A stretch of DNA of 64,000 bases. Source: Calothrix sp. PCC 7103 (GTDB lineage: Bacteria; Cyanobacteriota; Cyanobacteriia; Cyanobacteriales; Nostocaceae). A program made the position numbers and the translations under genes. Positions 63,670-64,000 of this stretch are shown piece by piece. The stretch lies in assembly GCF_000331305.1 (NCBI RefSeq), contig NZ_KB217478.1, forward strand, positions 488,804-552,803. The letters are read 5' to 3'. The notes under the pieces were generated by a model, which saw nothing but the letters and a program-made list of their open reading frames with translations, did no database searches and was not told where the DNA came from. How positions within the stretch are numbered: the first letter of the stretch is position 1; every line of letters begins with the position of its first letter.

Positions 63670-64000
63670 ATGCCTAATTGTGTAGAAATTCGATGCGGAA
63701 AAATTCAGTCGTTCTCTAGGAATACCGTGGCAAGGGATCTTATCAGCATCAACAATTGAAGAAGTTCTGTTGTCATCAACTATCTCAGACACAGAATTAT
63801 CATCACAGACCAAAAACGTCGTAACCGTTTTTCAATCCGATTGTTACACTTTGGGCTTTTTGTACCAAGTACTTGACGAAGATAAAAGTTGCAGCAACGC
63901 AGTAAGTAAAATAGTTGCATGGTTAGCAGCAAGTAATATGAAAACACCTTCATCAAACACAGGGGGTTACACAAAAGCGAAACAAAGATTATCAGAAAAC
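63670..64000 (+). pseudogene. IS4-family transposase, frameshifted 5' end, cut by window edge
   Basis: After MPNCVE from ATG 63670 the frame shifts. The next frame, from 63686, reads KFDAEKFSRSLGIPWQGIL, SASTIEEVLLSS, DCYTLGFLYQVLDEDKSCSNAVSKIVAW and NTGGYTKAKQRLSEN up to the window end. This is the N-terminal part of IS4-type transposases (SRSLG-PWQ-ILSASTIEEVL, D-Y-T-L-LSQVL-DKSC-NAV). No ATG or GTG precedes it in that frame. The DDE catalytic region lies beyond the window. Confidence 0.75.

Noticed and set aside
1..64000. tRNA or rRNA genes
   Set aside because: I looked for T-loop-like GTTCGAATC/GTTCAAATC segments with cloverleaf pairing and for rRNA-like conserved blocks and found none.

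Overview
The window is a 64 kb chromosomal piece of a filamentous, probably heterocyst-forming (Nostocales-type) cyanobacterium. The evidence is the pipX-pipY-sepF-proC cluster, a bacterial dynamin that closely resembles the structurally solved BDLP of Nostoc punctiforme, double-glycine (CTB-type) peptides with an NHLM-type HlyD protein, a FurA-like regulator, a cyanobacterial GlgA, a CRISPR repeat ending in ATTGAAAC, and many small dispersed palindromes. The DNA is AT-rich, yet the palindrome GGCGCC occurs about 110 times by my eye count. I did not see the usual cyanobacterial HIP1 octamer GCGATCGC.

Layout. 1-15 kb is mostly housekeeping: a DUF2227 protein and mazG; on the minus strand acpS, pipX, pipY, sepF and proC; a chorismate-enzyme remnant; a membrane Ser/Thr kinase; an EcfT-like protein; der; a metallophosphoesterase; and a 1397-residue SNF2 helicase. 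15-18.6 kb is accessory: a PIN toxin pair, a broken ClpX-type zinc-finger gene, a VOC fragment, an orphan 11-repeat CRISPR array with its leader, a UPF0145 gene, an AlkB-like dioxygenase and a MITE-like palindrome. 18.7-21.6 kb holds a double-glycine peptide, a double CNB-domain protein and an NHLM-type HlyD, with no ABC transporter beside them. 21.8-26.4 kb is a three-gene minus-strand operon: a small coiled-coil/TM protein, a BDLP1-type dynamin, and a second dynamin fused to a C-terminal J domain.

26.7-34.3 kb holds a polysaccharide deacetylase, the cobalt ECF transporter cbiMNQO, an exported Cys-rich protein, an FKBP, a FurA-like regulator and a beta-lactamase-fold protein. 34.8-42 kb is a plus-strand run that looks like a stress or redox operon: DUF2267, DJ-1 with a ferritin-like tail, SRPBCC, two zinc alcohol dehydrogenases flanking an exported repeat protein, a Tat-exported Gfo/Idh/MocA protein and a cupin. 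42-54 kb carries two SDRs, GT9, BrkB, a VCBS-repeat protein, a second double-glycine peptide, glgA, a Uma2 remnant, arfB and glcD. 54-64 kb carries an Rpn-type transposase remnant, a trypsin-like protease, a KTSC protein, a zinc protease, an acyltransferase, pepP, an aldo/keto reductase, tsaB, an ISL3-type MITE with an 8-bp target duplication, infC and the start of a frameshifted IS4-family transposase cut by the window edge.

The most interesting candidates are the dynamin/dynamin-J operon, the peptide/CNB/HlyD locus without an exporter, the GGCGCC excess, and the small repeats that supply the last codons and stops of genes. All functions are read from motifs and remembered family features; no search was run.
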